Source: Monodelphis domestica
Taxonomy: Eukaryota; Chordata; Mammalia; Didelphimorphia; Didelphidae
Length of the DNA: 64,000 bases
Reading direction: 5' to 3'
NCBI RefSeq assembly: GCF_027887165.1
Contig: NC_077232.1
Span: 83,523,541-83,587,540, forward strand
Below the pieces are notes generated by a model. It was not told the origin of the DNA, did not search any database, and worked only from the letters and a program-made list of their open reading frames with translations. A program made the translations under genes and the position numbers. Positions 10,281 through 20,262 of the stretch are shown one piece after another (the stretch's first letter is position 1; each line of letters opens with the position of its first letter).

Positions 10281-10795
10281 TTCTACATAGCTTAGTGGAT
10301 AGATATCTTGATTTGGGGTAATGATGAGCTGAATTTGAATCTTACCTCAGTCATATATTAATGGTATGGTCCTAGGGAAGTCATTTAACTTCTGCTTTTC
10401 TAAATTCCCTCATTTCTAAAATGGGTTTTCCTCATCTGCAAAATCCCTCATAGGGTTTGTGTGAAGATGAAATGAGATAATATATGTAAAATACTTTGCA
10501 AACCAAAAAGTGCTATATAAATACTGTTTTCAGTCATTTTCAGTTGTGTTCCACTCTTCATGATCTCTTTTGAGATCTTCTTGGCACAGATACTGTAGTG
10601 CTTTGCTATTTCCTTCTCTAGCTCATTGTACAAATGAGAAACTGAAGCAAACAAGTTAAATTACTACCCCAAGGTCACACAGCTAGTACATGTCTGAGGT
10701 CAGGTTTGAACTGAGATCCTCCTAAGTCCAGACCTAACACTCTATCAACTATTCCACCTAGCTGCCCCATATATAAATAATAGTTATTTATTATC
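10280..10795 (+). repeat. MIR SINE split by a MAR1 insertion
   Basis: Sense MIR from 'cttagtggatagatatcttg' through 'gaaatgagataatatatgta' to 'gtgctatataaatactg' (10,280-10,530). Its 3' end 'aataatagttatttattat' resumes at 10,775, after the antisense MAR1. The MIR is therefore the older of the two. Confidence 0.75.
10531..10768 (-). repeat. MAR1-type SINE, antisense, inside a MIR
   Basis: Complete reversed element: tail 'cagttgtgttccactcttca', 'tcttcttggcacagatactg', body 'aaggtcacacagctagtaca', head 'cacctagctgcccc'. Confidence 0.85.
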
Positions 10796-10914
10796 TTGAA
10801 GGCACCAAAGAAGAATTTAATTTACCCATCTGTGGTCTCTCACTTTTGTTTCATAACTTTCTTATCACCTTTTACAGTTCTTTAAATCCACTCCTCCTAC
10901 AAGTCCTAATGTAG

Positions 10915-11170
10915 CTCTATCATGGTATTGTGGAAAGTGTATTAGAGAACCAGGAGAACTAATTTTGAATCCTGGCCAAAGTCTTACTAGCTTTAAGAGT
11001 GAGACTCAGTTTGCCCATTTGTAAATGGGGATTATAATACCTCCCCAACAGAACATAAGTTCCCAAGAGGCAAAGACTTTCATTTCGATATTTGTATCCT
11101 TGGCACCTAACATAGTGCTTGGCACATAGTAGATGATTAATAAATGCTTATTAATTGATCAAGAGTACTT
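10915..11170 (+). repeat. MIR SINE followed by L2-type tail
   Basis: MIR head and middle 'cagtttgcccatttgtaaat' end near 11,045. They continue into 'ttcccaagaggcaaagact', 'agtgcttggcacatagtaga' and 'taataaatgcttattaatt', the L2-like 3' end that follows MIRs and L2s. Confidence 0.7.
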
Positions 11171-11500
11171 TAAGCATTATAGAAAGATTAGCTAGAATTA
11201 GTGCCCTAGCATGCTCCAGCCTAATTATGCTTTCCATCCATCTTTCCATTGCCCTTTGAATTGTTTGTTATTTAAATTATTCTGGCATCATGGTGCTCCA
11301 GGTTTCAAAGACCACAGAGTATCACCAGGAAGATTCTGACATTACCTAGTGACTATTGTTCTAGGGTACTTCACGATGCTTAATTACCAATTTCTTCTTG
11401 CCAACTCAAGGTGAAGAATTGTATATAATGCTCACTGTCAAATGTCTATTTATGTGACTCTTACAGTTAAATGTTTTCTCAGTTTTCCTTTGCAAGTAAA
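11171..11500. other. Unassigned stretch
   Basis: No repeat recognised. AT-rich, no ORF. Confidence 0.3.
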
Positions 11501-11504
11501 TCAT

Positions 11505-11690
11505 TGATTTCAAGCAGGGAGGAACTTTAGATGCCATCATGTTCAAACCCCTCCCTTTACAGTTGAAGAAACTGAGGCACAGAGGATTAAGTAACTTGCT
11601 CAGGATTACACAACTATTTAGTAGCTGAGGTTAAATGTGATCCCAGGAATTCTTGATTGCAAGGGCAGTACCCTCTCTATCATGTTATTT
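11505..11690 (-). repeat. MIR SINE, antisense
   Basis: 'gaagaaactgaggcacagag', 'taacttgctcaggattacac' and 'tgatcccaggaattcttga'. Well preserved. Confidence 0.8.
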
Positions 11691-11815
11691 CAGTTCAATA
11701 AACATTTAAGTGTCTGCTATATGCAAAACATATTGGCAGTAATTCAATTCAGTGCAACATTTATTAAGCATCCATAGCTTATGTGGCCCTGCCTAGACAC
11801 TTTGTAATCAAAAAA
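11690..11815 (+). repeat. L2 LINE fragments
   Basis: Two adjacent copies of the 'ttcaataaacatttaagtgt' / 'caacatttattaagcatcca' start of the L2 3' region. The second continues to 'agacactttgtaatcaaaa'. Confidence 0.55.
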
Positions 11816-12125
11816 AGATAATAGACATACACAAAGAATGCCTTGAAGAAAGTCATTTGTTTTCTTATAGGGTATTACAGGAGATAAAGCCCTTGATGTC
11901 AAAAATCGCATAGCCTAATGGCAGAGATGAGACTCCTCCACCCACTGGAAATAGCAGTATCAGAATATTTAATTAGCAGGTCTCCTCAGACTATATATTT
12001 CACTGTAAGCAAGGGCAATAGATAATATGAACTCTGTATCCTCTTTTAGTCCTTAGTCCTTGCTTTGCATAGAGTGGGTGCTTTATATGTTTGCTCTTAT
12101 TATTGTAGTCCCAACTTCATCTTCA
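11816..12125. other. Unassigned stretch
   Basis: No repeat is clearly recognised. A weak L2/MIR tail ('cttgctttgcatagagtggg') lies near 12,060. Confidence 0.3.
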
Positions 12126-12129
12126 TGCT

Positions 12130-12290
12130 TATTAGCCTCATACCTTTTGTAAGTCACTCTGCTCTTCTATATTCCAGTTTCGTCATCTGTCAAATGGAAA
12201 TAATGATCCCTTCAGAGGCCCTTTGAGGTCTGATGAGATAAAGGATTCACATGAAAGCATGTTAGTGGGAAACGGATGATTATTGTTGGT
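12130..12290 (+). repeat. MIR SINE
   Basis: 'tttgtaagtcactctgctct', 'cagtttcgtcatctgtcaaa' and 'gatgagataaaggattcaca' in sense. Confidence 0.65.
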
Positions 12291-12319
12291 ACAGTGCATT
12301 TTGATACAATGGGGGAAAG

Positions 12320-12505
12320 ACTAGATTCAAAGGCTAGAGACCCAGAAAGACCTCAGAAGCCCTCCAGTCTAACCCCCTTAATTTTAAAAATTAGTAACAT
12401 GGAAGCCCAAAGAGGTAAGTGACTGGCCTAAGGTTAGGTAGGTTATATCAGAGGTGAGATTTGACTCATAACTGACTCTGGCTTCAGTGTTCTTTCTACA
12501 GTTGC
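12320..12505 (-). repeat. MIR SINE, antisense
   Basis: 'gacctcagaagccctccagt', 'aagcccaaagaggtaagtga' and 'atttgactcataactgactc'. Confidence 0.7.
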
Positions 12506-12509
12506 ATGA

Positions 12510-12695
12510 TCTATGTTCAAATGCTAGATTTGGCACCTATTCTCATGTGGCCATGGACAAGTAATTTATTCCTCCGAGTCTCTGTTTCTTCATCTGTAAA
12601 ATGGAAGTAATAATGTTTGCCTCACCTGCCCTTTAGGGCTGTTGTGAGAAAATTATATTGCAAGTATTAAGACATTGTAGAAATAGAAGCTATTA
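12510..12695 (+). repeat. MIR SINE
   Basis: 'tatgttcaaatgctagattt', 'ggccatggacaagtaattta', 'tgtttcttcatctgtaaaat' and 'ggctgttgtgagaaaattat'. Nearly full length. Confidence 0.75.
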
Positions 12696-12699
12696 GGAG

Positions 12700-12885
12700 C
12701 AGCATGGATCTAGAGCTGGAAAGGATCAGAGGCCACCTTGTTTAATGCTTCTTTTTACAGTTGTCAAAGCTGGAGCCCAGGGCAATCAAAGGACTTGCCT
12801 GAAGTTACACAGGTAGTAAGCAGCAGAGGCAGGATTTGAACCCCATAGCCAATACACTTTTTACACTGTGCCACTCTATTACTCA
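12700..12885 (-). repeat. MIR SINE, antisense
   Basis: 'ctagagctggaaaggatcag', 'ttacacaggtagtaagcagc' and 'aggatttgaaccccatagcc'. The nearby ORF 12,836-13,165 starts inside this SINE and is not supported as coding. Confidence 0.75.
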
Positions 12886-13165
12886 ACCTGTTCTTCTAAG
12901 GGAGAAGAAATATAATTATCCAGATAATTGTGTAGAAATCCCCTGCTTATACTCCCCAGGTAGCCTGGAAGCAAATATTGTCTTCAGCTTGAGTCTTTTA
13001 GATAATTGCTTCTTTATTCCCTTTGATTGGTTTATATCTTGCTTTTATAAAATACTCTCCATTTCACAGGTAGGAAGTAGCCTAGTTGCAAACATCTTTA
13101 TACTCCCAGCACTTTGCTGGCTGAAATATTTATCGATGTCCAAATATAGGGCTATTTATGACTAA
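12886..13165. other. Unassigned stretch
   Basis: An open frame runs to 13,165 with hydrophobic residues but no recognised domain. No repeat is recognised. Confidence 0.3.
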
Positions 13166-13167
13166 CC

Positions 13168-13307
13168 TTGAGAGAGAGACAGACATGTATATGCAGAGAC
13201 AGAGATAGACAGACAGAGAAACAGATAGATAAAAGAGACAGAAAGAGAGATACAAAGAAGACAGAGAGAAACAGACAGAAAAACAGTGAGAGAGGGAGAG
13301 GGAGAAG

Positions 13308-13373
<66 letters not shown>
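13168..13373. repeat. (AG)n microsatellite with degenerate CAGA/GATA flank
   Basis: An imperfect CAGA/GAGA tract leads into a pure AG run of about 64 bases (13,310-13,373). Three long ORFs here, of R/E or S/L repeats, are translations of the tract. Confidence 0.95.
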
Positions 13374-13378
<5 letters not shown>

Positions 13379-13654
13379 TAATTTTGTCTGTAGCAAGGTC
13401 AATTCTTTGCCTGTACAAGCAAGGACTTGAGATAACATTAATTTTTTTAAAGTCCATTCTGCAGGTTTTATACACAATGTACTAAGAATAATCCACATTT
13501 ATTGAAAAGCTTCATTATTTTGCTGTGGCCTAAATAAAACAACAGCTCTGTAGATTTGTAAAAATAGACAATGACCAAGGCTTTTATGATATTTCTTAGG
13601 GTCTTGTTTTAATTTTTATTATATAAAGCAGCATGACAGAATGAAAAAGTTCTG
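13374..13654. other. Unique-looking stretch
   Basis: No repeat recognised. Balanced AT-rich sequence including 'caatgaccaaggcttttat'. Could be unique or conserved noncoding DNA. Confidence 0.35.
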
Positions 13655-13855
13655 TTCATAGGATCCTAATTTTAAAACTGGAAATGATCTCAGAAGTGCT
13701 CTATTCAAACAGGATGAAACTGAGGCACAGAGAGTATAAACAATTTTCCATAGATCACATAGATAGTAAGTAAGTAATAGAGGTGGACTTGAAATCCAAA
13801 ACCCTGGATCCTTATCTCATCCTCCTTGCTCTTTACTGTGCTATATCTTATGTTC
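13655..13855 (-). repeat. MIR SINE, antisense
   Basis: 'aggatgaaactgaggcacag', 'agatcacatagatagtaagt' and 'acttgaaatccaaaaccctg'. Confidence 0.75.
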
Positions 13856-13864
13856 AACATGTTT

Positions 13865-14423
13865 GAGCCAATTCAATAGCTTTATGACCTTGGATCAGTC
13901 CCTTTCTCTGATATTTTAGCTTTCCCATCTATAAATAAAAGTTAAAATGTTTTAATTTACCTACTAGATTAGGCTGCTGTATAGAAACTATTTTGTCAAT
14001 AGTGAAGCGCTAAATTTGTGGGGATTAATAATAATTTGTTTCATATTTAACAATAATTCATTAAGATCAATAGAGCTACTAACTATGTCTTTTATTAGCA
14101 ATGTGATCTTGGGCAATTAAATTCCCATCTAAATCTATTTCTTCATCTATATTTATCATATTCTTCATAGGTTTTATTTTTTGTTTTTGCAAGCTACAAA
14201 GCATTATATGTATGACCTGCTATTATTTGTCTCTATTTAAGCTAAATAACCTTGGAGAGTCCTTTCATGTTGTCACCCAGATCAGGTAGAAACAAAATGT
14301 GTTTTTTGTTTTTGTTTTTATTTTGTCCCAAAGAAGTTAAATTTTGAGTTTGTAGAGGTAATCAAAGAACCTCACTGATTTAAAAAAAATGTTCATGGCT
14401 TTTAATCCAAAATGAGTTGTTGG

Positions 14424-14428
<5 letters not shown>
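13865..14428. other. Degraded MIR pieces and AT-rich unassigned DNA
   Basis: Weak sense MIR at 13,880-13,955 ('tttatgaccttggatcagtc') and another near 14,090-14,160 ('caatgtgatcttgggcaatt'). The rest is unassigned. Confidence 0.4.

Positions 14429-14467
<39 letters not shown>
14429..14467. repeat. (CA)n microsatellite
   Basis: About 19 uninterrupted CA units. Confidence 0.95.
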
Positions 14468-14468
<1 letters not shown>

Positions 14469-14689
14469 CAATATACCAAATAGGGAATGGAACAATCCAG
14501 TTATACTCTTGCATTCATTCTTGCCACTATTATTCTGCTTCAGTTAGTTCTAATTGGATTTTTCTGTTCCTAGGAGTATTCATTTGTTGAGATTATAACC
14601 TGTTGATCATCACATATGTGTTGCATGCTTTAAAAAATTATGTGATAAGAGAAGAAAATGGCAATTGAGTAATCATAATGAATGCTTTC

Positions 14690-15570
14690 TCAGAATTTTA
14701 TAGTTTGGAGAAACCCCAGAGGTCATTTTATCCAATACCAATCTGAGCAGGAATGCCTTCTATGGAATTACTAATGCATGGTCATATGACTTTCACTTGT
14801 GCATCTCCAGGTATGGCAACCTCACTTCCTCTTTAGGTGATCTATTCCTCTTTTGGATAGCTCCCAATATTAGAATTTTTTTTTCCTCCCATGTGCCTAA
14901 GCCTAAATCTACTTCTTTTGGAATCTCCTTCTCTACTTCTCCATTATTCTTGCCTTCTGGAACCAAAACAGAACAAGTCAAATCCCTTCTTTGTAATATG
15001 GCATTTCATACTCTCAAAGAGAACTTCTTGTCTCCTGCTGTCTTCTCTTCTCTGGGTAAAACACCCCACTTTCTTCAACTGATACCTTTACAGAAAAATC
15101 TTCAGAATCTTGATCATCCTTGTAGATTTCCATTGGATTCTTTCCATATGGTCAACATCCTTCCTAAATTCCATTATTCTACATAGAATCTTACCAGGTC
15201 AGAGTCCCTCAAGACCATCTTTCACCTTTCTTTTCTGTTCCTGTGACCTTTCTGTTTACTCAGCTAATATGGAGTGTGCAGTAGACACAATCACTAAAGC
15301 CTTTTCATATTACTTAGAATCCATCCAATTTAAAAACCCATTTATTCCCATTGAATTGCATTTTCTTAGATTCAGCGCCTAGAATCTAGGCTATAATGAT
15401 CTTTAATTATACCATCTTTTGTGTTAGGTTTCCTCATCCCCACCCCAATCTTTGGGGAGAGGAAGATTTGATCATTGTGACATCACCTGAGTCACTAATA
15501 AAAATATTGAATAGAAAGAGTCAAGGTTAGGTTCCTTAGAGACTTTTCTCTAAGTTGATATTGATCCATT
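14690..15570 (-). repeat. L3/CR1 LINE 3' half, antisense
   Basis: Opens with 'tagtttggagaaaccccaga' and 'ggtcattttatccaatacc', runs through 'gccttctggaaccaaaacag', and ends with 'cactaataaaaatattgaat' and 'agttgatattgatccatta'. The final blocks recur at 46,655-46,800. Old, with many changes. Overlapping frames at 14,797-15,382 are relics of the antisense strand and not genes. Confidence 0.7.
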
Positions 15571-15579
15571 AATTACTTT

Positions 15580-15690
15580 TATTCAGTCAGTCAATCAGAA
15601 TTTATTAAGTGATCACTATGCCCCAGGCATACAAAGAAAGGCAAAAGACATCCCCTGTCCCTGAGGAGCTCATGATCACTGCTTTTTGAT
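15580..15690 (+). repeat. L2 LINE fragment
   Basis: 'agaatttattaagtgatcac', 'gccccaggcatacaaagaaa' and 'cctgaggagctcatgatcac'. Confidence 0.7.
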
Positions 15691-15744
15691 TCTCATAATT
15701 GGACTTATCCCCAAATCACCAACTTGTATTATCATTTGAGTTTA

Positions 15745-16140
15745 GTCACCTCAAAGGCACATACCTGACTATGTCACTGGACTATTTGATTAAGGTTAGG
15801 GTTAATACTGACTCCACATAATTGTCACAATTCCTCTTTGTAACATTTAAAGTCATTTTAACTCAACTCCAATCTACCTTTCCCATCTTAGTATATATTC
15901 ATTCCCTTCATATACTCTAGTTTCATGCAGATGGCTTTTTTTGTGTTGTTCTTCACACATGATGCACCATCTCGCATTCCACTGACTGTAGCATATGTTT
16001 CACTTCTGCTTCTTGAGCCCTTGGTTTTCTTCAAGGCTCAGCTTGAGCAATTCTATTCTTCTTGAGGTCTTTCCTTACCCTGGAGTATCCACTGCCTTTC
16101 CCTTAGTCCTGTTATTCCCTTAAGTTATTTCATGTATATT
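15745..16140 (+). repeat. L2 LINE ORF2 end
   Basis: 'acatttaaagtcattttaac', 'ctccaatctacctttcccat', 'cttcaaggctcagcttgagc' and 'cttgaggtctttccttaccc' are in the order expected of the end of L2 ORF2. No open frame survives. Confidence 0.7.
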
Positions 16141-16195
16141 TAATTAAAATTAAAATAATTTTTAAAAAATGAAATAATTTAAAAATAGATTCTTG
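16141..16195. repeat. AT-rich imperfect repeat
   Basis: Repeated 'attaaaataattaaaa'-like segments between the L2 and the L1 piece. Confidence 0.6.
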
Positions 16196-16670
16196 TTAAT
16201 TAAAATAATTAAAAATAACAGGAATCTATTTTCTCTTACACACAATTGAAGGGGAAAATCATTCTGACAAATATACATAGTAAAGCAAAACTAATTCCTT
16301 TATTGCTTTTTTCTCATTCTGCACCTTAAATCCATTGCATCAAGAGATAAAGAATATACTTCAATTTTGGTCCTTTGAAATCTGGGATGGTCCTTGCATA
16401 AGTCAGAGTTCTTATAGTTTCAAAGATATTTGTTTTTAAAGTGTTAGATAAGTTGTCTTTATTCTACTCATTCCATTCTTCATCAATTTATTCAATTTTA
16501 AATTGTTCATTTTTATAATATTAATGTTATGGTATGAATTGGTCTTCTAATTCTGTTCATGTCACTCTGCATCAATTCATACACATCTTCCCATAGCCTT
16601 TTGAAATCATCTAGGTTGTCATTTCTTATAGAAAAATAGTATTCAATTACAATTTAACATGTAGTGTGTA
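16195..16670 (-). repeat. L1 3' UTR, antisense
   Basis: 'tttctcattctgcaccttaa', 'tttgaaatctgggatggtcc', 'tcactctgcatcaattcata', 'catcttcccatagccttttg' and 'tgtcatttcttatagaaaaa'. This follows the reversed marsupial L1 3' UTR also seen at 49.6 kb. Confidence 0.75.
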
Positions 16671-17040
16671 TATTTGTATAAATAGATGGCTTGTTTTCAT
16701 GCATGTGTGTATATAAATATGTACATATATTCTAAATTATTATACCCTATCAGGAAGGACATATATGGGCATAAGGACAATACAAGAACATCTCTGTATA
16801 TACATATATATAAAATTATAAATAGTATCAGTAAGCAAGAAAAGGTAGATATGTCTGAGGAGAATACAATAAACAGATTAAAACACATACATGTACATAA
16901 AAATGGGAGCAAAATGTTTAAGAAAGAAAAGAGCGGCACAAAACTTTAATAACAAAGAAAAATTAACACTTAGAAGCAGTTAAACTTTCTTTGAATGCAT
17001 CTGTGTATACAGATCTATTTTTGTATATACTTACACACGT
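16671..17040. other. AT-rich unassigned stretch
   Basis: TATA/TGTA-rich sequence holding two overlapping ORFs on opposite strands (16,686-16,949 and 16,697-16,939) with no domain. Probably low-complexity LINE-tail debris. Confidence 0.35.
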
Positions 17041-17049
17041 ACAAAAATA

Positions 17050-17138
17050 AAATCTTCCTGAGGGCAAGAGCATTTTCATGTTTGTTTCCTCAAAGTCTAG
17101 CAGAATGTCTGCTACATAGTAATTGTTTAATTGATACT
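17050..17138 (+). repeat. L2-type LINE 3' end
   Basis: 'cttcctgagggcaagagcat' and 'gctacatagtaattgtttaa'. A SINE insertion follows, and a TTGATTAATCAATCA stretch continues after it. Confidence 0.65.
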
Positions 17139-17341
17139 TAAAAAAAAATCTTTACCTTCTGCCAATTCATCAACTGATCAATCAATTGATCAATTCTAAC
17201 GCAGAAGAGTGGCAAACACTAGGCAATTGTGGTTGAAGTCACTTGCCTAGGGTCCCACAGCTAGGAAGTGTCTGAGGCCAATTTGAACCCAAGTCCTCTT
17301 GACTTCAGTCCTAATGCTCTATCCACTGTACTACCTTTCTG
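17139..17341 (-). repeat. tRNA-derived marsupial SINE, antisense
   Basis: 'atctttaccttctgccaatt', 'cacttgcctagggtcccaca' and 'aggaagtgtctgaggccaat', ending 'atccactgtactacctttct'. A CAATTGATCAATTGATCAAT-like insertion replaces its middle. Confidence 0.8.
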
Positions 17342-17820
17342 TTCTTTAATTAAAGCTTATTGATTAATCAATCAATTAGTTAATTGAGCCCCTACCACTT
17401 CTCACCTACAATATTTCATAAAAGATTGGATCATATTTTGCTAAAACACAGGTATTCTGAATCCAAGGTATTCTCTAGAGGTTAGTATGGCTTCTAGTTA
17501 ATTTTTTAATCCAGTAAATTATTGTTCAATGAATAAATTACCCCACTTTTCTCTGATGTTTTATTGAATTCATAGTTCATTCCACATCATTGGGCACTTA
17601 ATTATATTAGGCTTTGTTTTGGTTCCTGGGTGTAGGTCTTCTCTCCCCAACCATACTATGAATTCCTGGAGGGCAGAGACTCCAGGGTAGAGATTATATC
17701 CCTTGAAGCTATTCCAGCCCAGAGTGATTTGTGGTAGGACAGGGTTAATGAGTAAGTGTGGGCTAATTTATATAGTCATTATAATCAAATCCAGGGGATG
17801 AGGAATCTCCTGGAGAAGTC
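17342..17820. other. L2 debris and unassigned DNA
   Basis: 'attcctggagggcagagact' at 17,661 is an L2-type tail. The remainder is unassigned. Confidence 0.4.
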
Positions 17821-17824
17821 ACTG

Positions 17825-18000
17825 GATGTTACAGCGAAAAGGCTTTTTAGAGATTTTCTGGCACAATGCCCTTTATATAAATATTTGAGGAAACTGAGGT
17901 CTTGAGAGGTAAAACCTAAATTCAGATCAGTAGTAAATGGTTGAATTGGGTCCTGAACTGAGATCTTTGTCTCTTAACTCCAGAACTCTTTCCATTATAA
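17825..18000 (-). repeat. MIR SINE, antisense
   Basis: 'tttgaggaaactgaggtctt', 'attgggtcctgaactgagat' and 'aactccagaactctttccat'. Confidence 0.75.
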
Positions 18001-18247
18001 AATCATAGGGTTTTAGAGTTGAAAGGGATGGACTTTCTCAAACTTTTTGGTCACAGAACACTTAAATTGTTATAAAACATTAAAAGGGCAGCCAGGTGGC
18101 TCAGTAGATACAGAATCAGGTCTAGAGATGTCAGGTCTTGGGTTGAAATCTGGCCTAAGACATTTCCTAATTGTGTGACCCTGGGCTACTCACTTAATCC
18201 TAGGTGCCTAGCCCTTACCATTCTTTTGCCTTGGAACTGATAGTTCA

Positions 18248-18257
18248 TATTGATTCT
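18248..18257 (+). repeat. Target-site duplication, left copy
   Basis: 'tattgattct' here and 'tatcgattct' at 18,388-18,397 flank the U6 copy and its A-rich tail with one mismatch. A longer, more diverged match may extend it to about 15 bases. Confidence 0.6.
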
Positions 18258-18276
18258 TTTTGTTGTTGTTTTTATA

Positions 18277-18382
18277 AAAAATATGGAATGCTTCACAAAT
18301 TTTCATGTCACCCTTATGCAGGGGCATGCTAATCTTCTCTATCATGTTCCAACTTTAGCATGGCTGTTGCTGAAGCAAGCAT
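18277..18382 (-). pseudogene. U6 snRNA retropseudogene
   Basis: Reverse complement of a full-length U6 (106 bases). The minus strand starts as 'atgcttgcttcagcaac' where U6 has GTGCTCGCTTCGGCAGC. It then carries the 'gagaagattagcatg' core and ends 'gtgaagcattccatattttt' in form. It carries several substitutions and lacks part of the 'acatatacta' segment. An A-rich tail (18,258-18,276 on the plus strand as T/G-rich) and a flanking duplication show L1-type retroposition. No external promoter is present, so it is not expected to be transcribed. Confidence 0.88.
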
Positions 18383-18427
18383 CTTATTATCGATTCTAAG
18401 ATAGAAGGTAAGGGTTAAAAAAATTGA

Positions 18428-18620
18428 GGGCTGCTAGGTGGCTCAGTGGATAGAGAGGAAGGCCTAGAGATGGAAGGTTCTGGGTTCAAATTTGTCCTCA
18501 GACACTTCCTAGCTGTATGACTCTGGACAAGTCAATTAACCCCCATTGCTTAGCCCTTATCACTCTTCTGTCTTAGAACCAATATTGATTCCAGGGCAGA
18601 AGACAAGGGTTTAAAAAAAT
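18428..18620 (+). repeat. tRNA-derived marsupial SINE
   Basis: 'gggctgctaggtggctcagt', 'cctcagacacttcctagctg', 'agcccttatcactcttctgt' and 'gcagaagacaagggttt' then A-run. Directly follows the previous SINE in the same orientation, so it may have inserted into that SINE's A-rich tail. Confidence 0.88.
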
Positions 18621-18815
18621 AATTGAAGACTCCAAATTGCTTCTGTTTTTAAGTTGTCTCACTCATACAAATATATTATATATTTTCTATATTATAAATT
18701 AAAATATCTTGGAATGATTATGAAAACAGTTTTGACATCAATAATCCCTTGAAATACCCTCAGGGATTCCCAGGGGTCCTTGGATCATACTCTAGGAGCC
18801 ATTGATCTAAGTCTT

Positions 18816-18861
18816 AGCCTTCATTTCATGCCATGGTCAGCCTTCATTTCATGCCATGGTC
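18816..18861. repeat. 23-bp perfect tandem duplication
   Basis: The unit 'agccttcatttcatgccat' plus 'ggtc' occurs twice in a row without a change. A recent local duplication, not part of a known family. Confidence 0.9.
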
Positions 18862-19060
18862 TATTCTTTCAGTCCCATATGCAGGAACTATACTTTGATG
18901 AGACTCCACAAATAGTTCTAGGTCCCATAAAACATACTTAGAAAAGAATGTTCTCTCTTCATCTTCCCACTCTTATTCCTGGCTGTGTGAGGTGTCAGTC
19001 AAAATGAGACCCTTCAGCCAGGGTTTTAATTTGTTGTTATACTTTTGCTAGCATGTGTGA
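18862..19060. other. Unassigned spacer
   Basis: No repeat recognised. Confidence 0.3.
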
Positions 19061-19255
19061 TAATAAAAAGTCACATTTATATAACCATTTTGAACGTTAG
19101 AAACATTCTTTCTTCAAAATTAGGCAGGGCAAGTGATATATACTCTCCATTTAACAGGTGTGGAAACTGAAGTTCAAAGTTAAATTGAGTTATCCAGGGT
19201 CTCAGAATCAGGACTTAGATTCTGTCTCCATCCTTATCACTCTTCACTACACCAG
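19060..19255 (-). repeat. MIR SINE, antisense
   Basis: 'tctccatttaacaggtgtgg', 'gagttatccagggtctcaga' and 'cttagattctgtctccatcc'. Confidence 0.65.
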
Positions 19256-19284
19256 GATATCTTTAATCTTTCCAAGATGCCTCA

Positions 19285-19560
19285 TAATACTTGACCACAA
19301 TAATTAATAATCATAATAATCATCATTTTATAGGTTTTAAAGTTTACAAAGAATTTTACATATATTCTCACATTTGATCCTCATAAAACCCTAGTAAAGT
19401 TGATGCTATTTTTATCCTCATTTAATAAATGAGGAAATTGAGATGAAGAAGTGTTAAGGGACTTACCAATAATCATATAGCTCATAAATATCTGAGACAG
19501 GGATCGATTTTAAATTTTCCTGACCCCAAAGCCAGTTCTCCAAACACTTCATTACCTAAC
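19285..19560 (-). repeat. MIR SINE, antisense, near full length
   Basis: 'taataatcatcattttatag', 'catttgatcctcataaaacc', 'aaatgaggaaattgagatga' and 'cctgaccccaaagccagttc'. Confidence 0.8.
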
Positions 19561-19619
19561 TACCATTGAGGCTTTCCAGGCTTCCATTGACACAAGTTAC
19601 TACACTATGGGAAGATATA

Positions 19620-19865
19620 ATTGTGAGTTAAGACTTTGCCACTTATTTTCAGAACGTTAGTTCTTCCCTTTGGGTTTCAGGTCCCACATTGTAAATATGA
19701 AGGATTTAGACAAGACTAAGGTCTTGTCTAATTCTGATATTATGTGAGGTCTCTTCTAGCCTCAATATTTACTTTATAAAGTTTCTCTGGCTCTGGCATT
19801 GAGTGGATAGAGTACTGGTTTTCCAAGTAATGGACACGGCTTTGAATCCTGGTTTTCGATAACCC
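19620..19865 (+). repeat. MIR SINE plus a MIR/MAR1 head
   Basis: 'agactttgccacttattttc' with 'gggtttcaggtcccacattg' (19,625-19,780), then a separate head 'attgagtggatagagtactg' with 'gctttgaatcctggttttc' (19,797-19,860). Confidence 0.5.
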
Positions 19866-19999
19866 CCGGAAAGCCCAGGCTTTAGAATTAGGATTAGATC
19901 TCCAAATATGTCAGACAAGGGGCTGAAACAGGATCTCTCTGAGATTTTTTTTAAATTCCCTATTCTAAAGTTTCACCCCCACCCCCATCTTCTGTAAGT

Positions 20000-20262
20000 C
20001 TTGTAAGAGCCATAATACTGGAATCAAGAAGACCTAAGTTCAAATCCAGTCTTGAACATTTTCTATCTATGTGACCAGGGGAAATTTACTTAGCCTCTAT
20101 TTGCCTCTGTTTCCTCAGCTAAATTTAGGGTAATCATAGCATCTACCTCGTGGAGTTGTTGGGAGGATCAACTGAGACCACATGTGTAAATCACTTAGTA
20201 CAGTGCTTGGTACACAGTAGGCTCTTAAATGTTTGTTCTCTTCTCCTTGTTCTATTGTATTG
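20000..20262 (+). repeat. MIR SINE, near full length
   Basis: 'gacctaagttcaaatccagt', 'cctctgtttcctcagctaaa', 'ggagttgttgggaggatcaa', 'cagtgcttggtacacagtag' and 'gctcttaaatgtttg'. Confidence 0.85.

Larger units (their letters stand above)
18086..18424 (+). repeat. tRNA-derived marsupial SINE split by a U6 pseudogene
   Basis: Head 'gggcagccaggtggctcagt', body 'tgtgaccctgggctactcac' and 'ctagcccttaccattctttt', broken near 18,257. The tail 'ctaagatagaaggtaagggt' resumes at 18,396. It lies head to tail with the next SINE. Confidence 0.85.
18030..18808 (+). mobile_element. hAT (Charlie-like) DNA transposon, split by SINEs
   Basis: Left end 'tctcaaactttttggtcac' (18,038) and right end 'ggatcatactctaggagcca' (18,781) are imperfect inverted copies of the hAT end 'cagtggttctcaaactttt'. 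The internal part resumes after the SINEs with 'attgaagactccaaattgct'. Without the inserts the element is roughly 250 bases, so it is a nonautonomous copy. It is the oldest layer of a nested locus. Confidence 0.65.

Noticed and set aside
13130-13498. Overlapping S/L-rich and R/E-rich frames over 100 codons
   Set aside because: Produced by the (AG)n tract on both strands.
14797-15382. Cluster of overlapping plus-strand frames up to 129 codons
   Set aside because: They overlap a decayed antisense L3/CR1 element. None shows a host protein domain.
18277-18382. Functional U6 snRNA gene
   Set aside because: It has substitutions, a small internal loss, an A-rich tail and a flanking duplication, and lacks the upstream promoter elements that U6 genes need.
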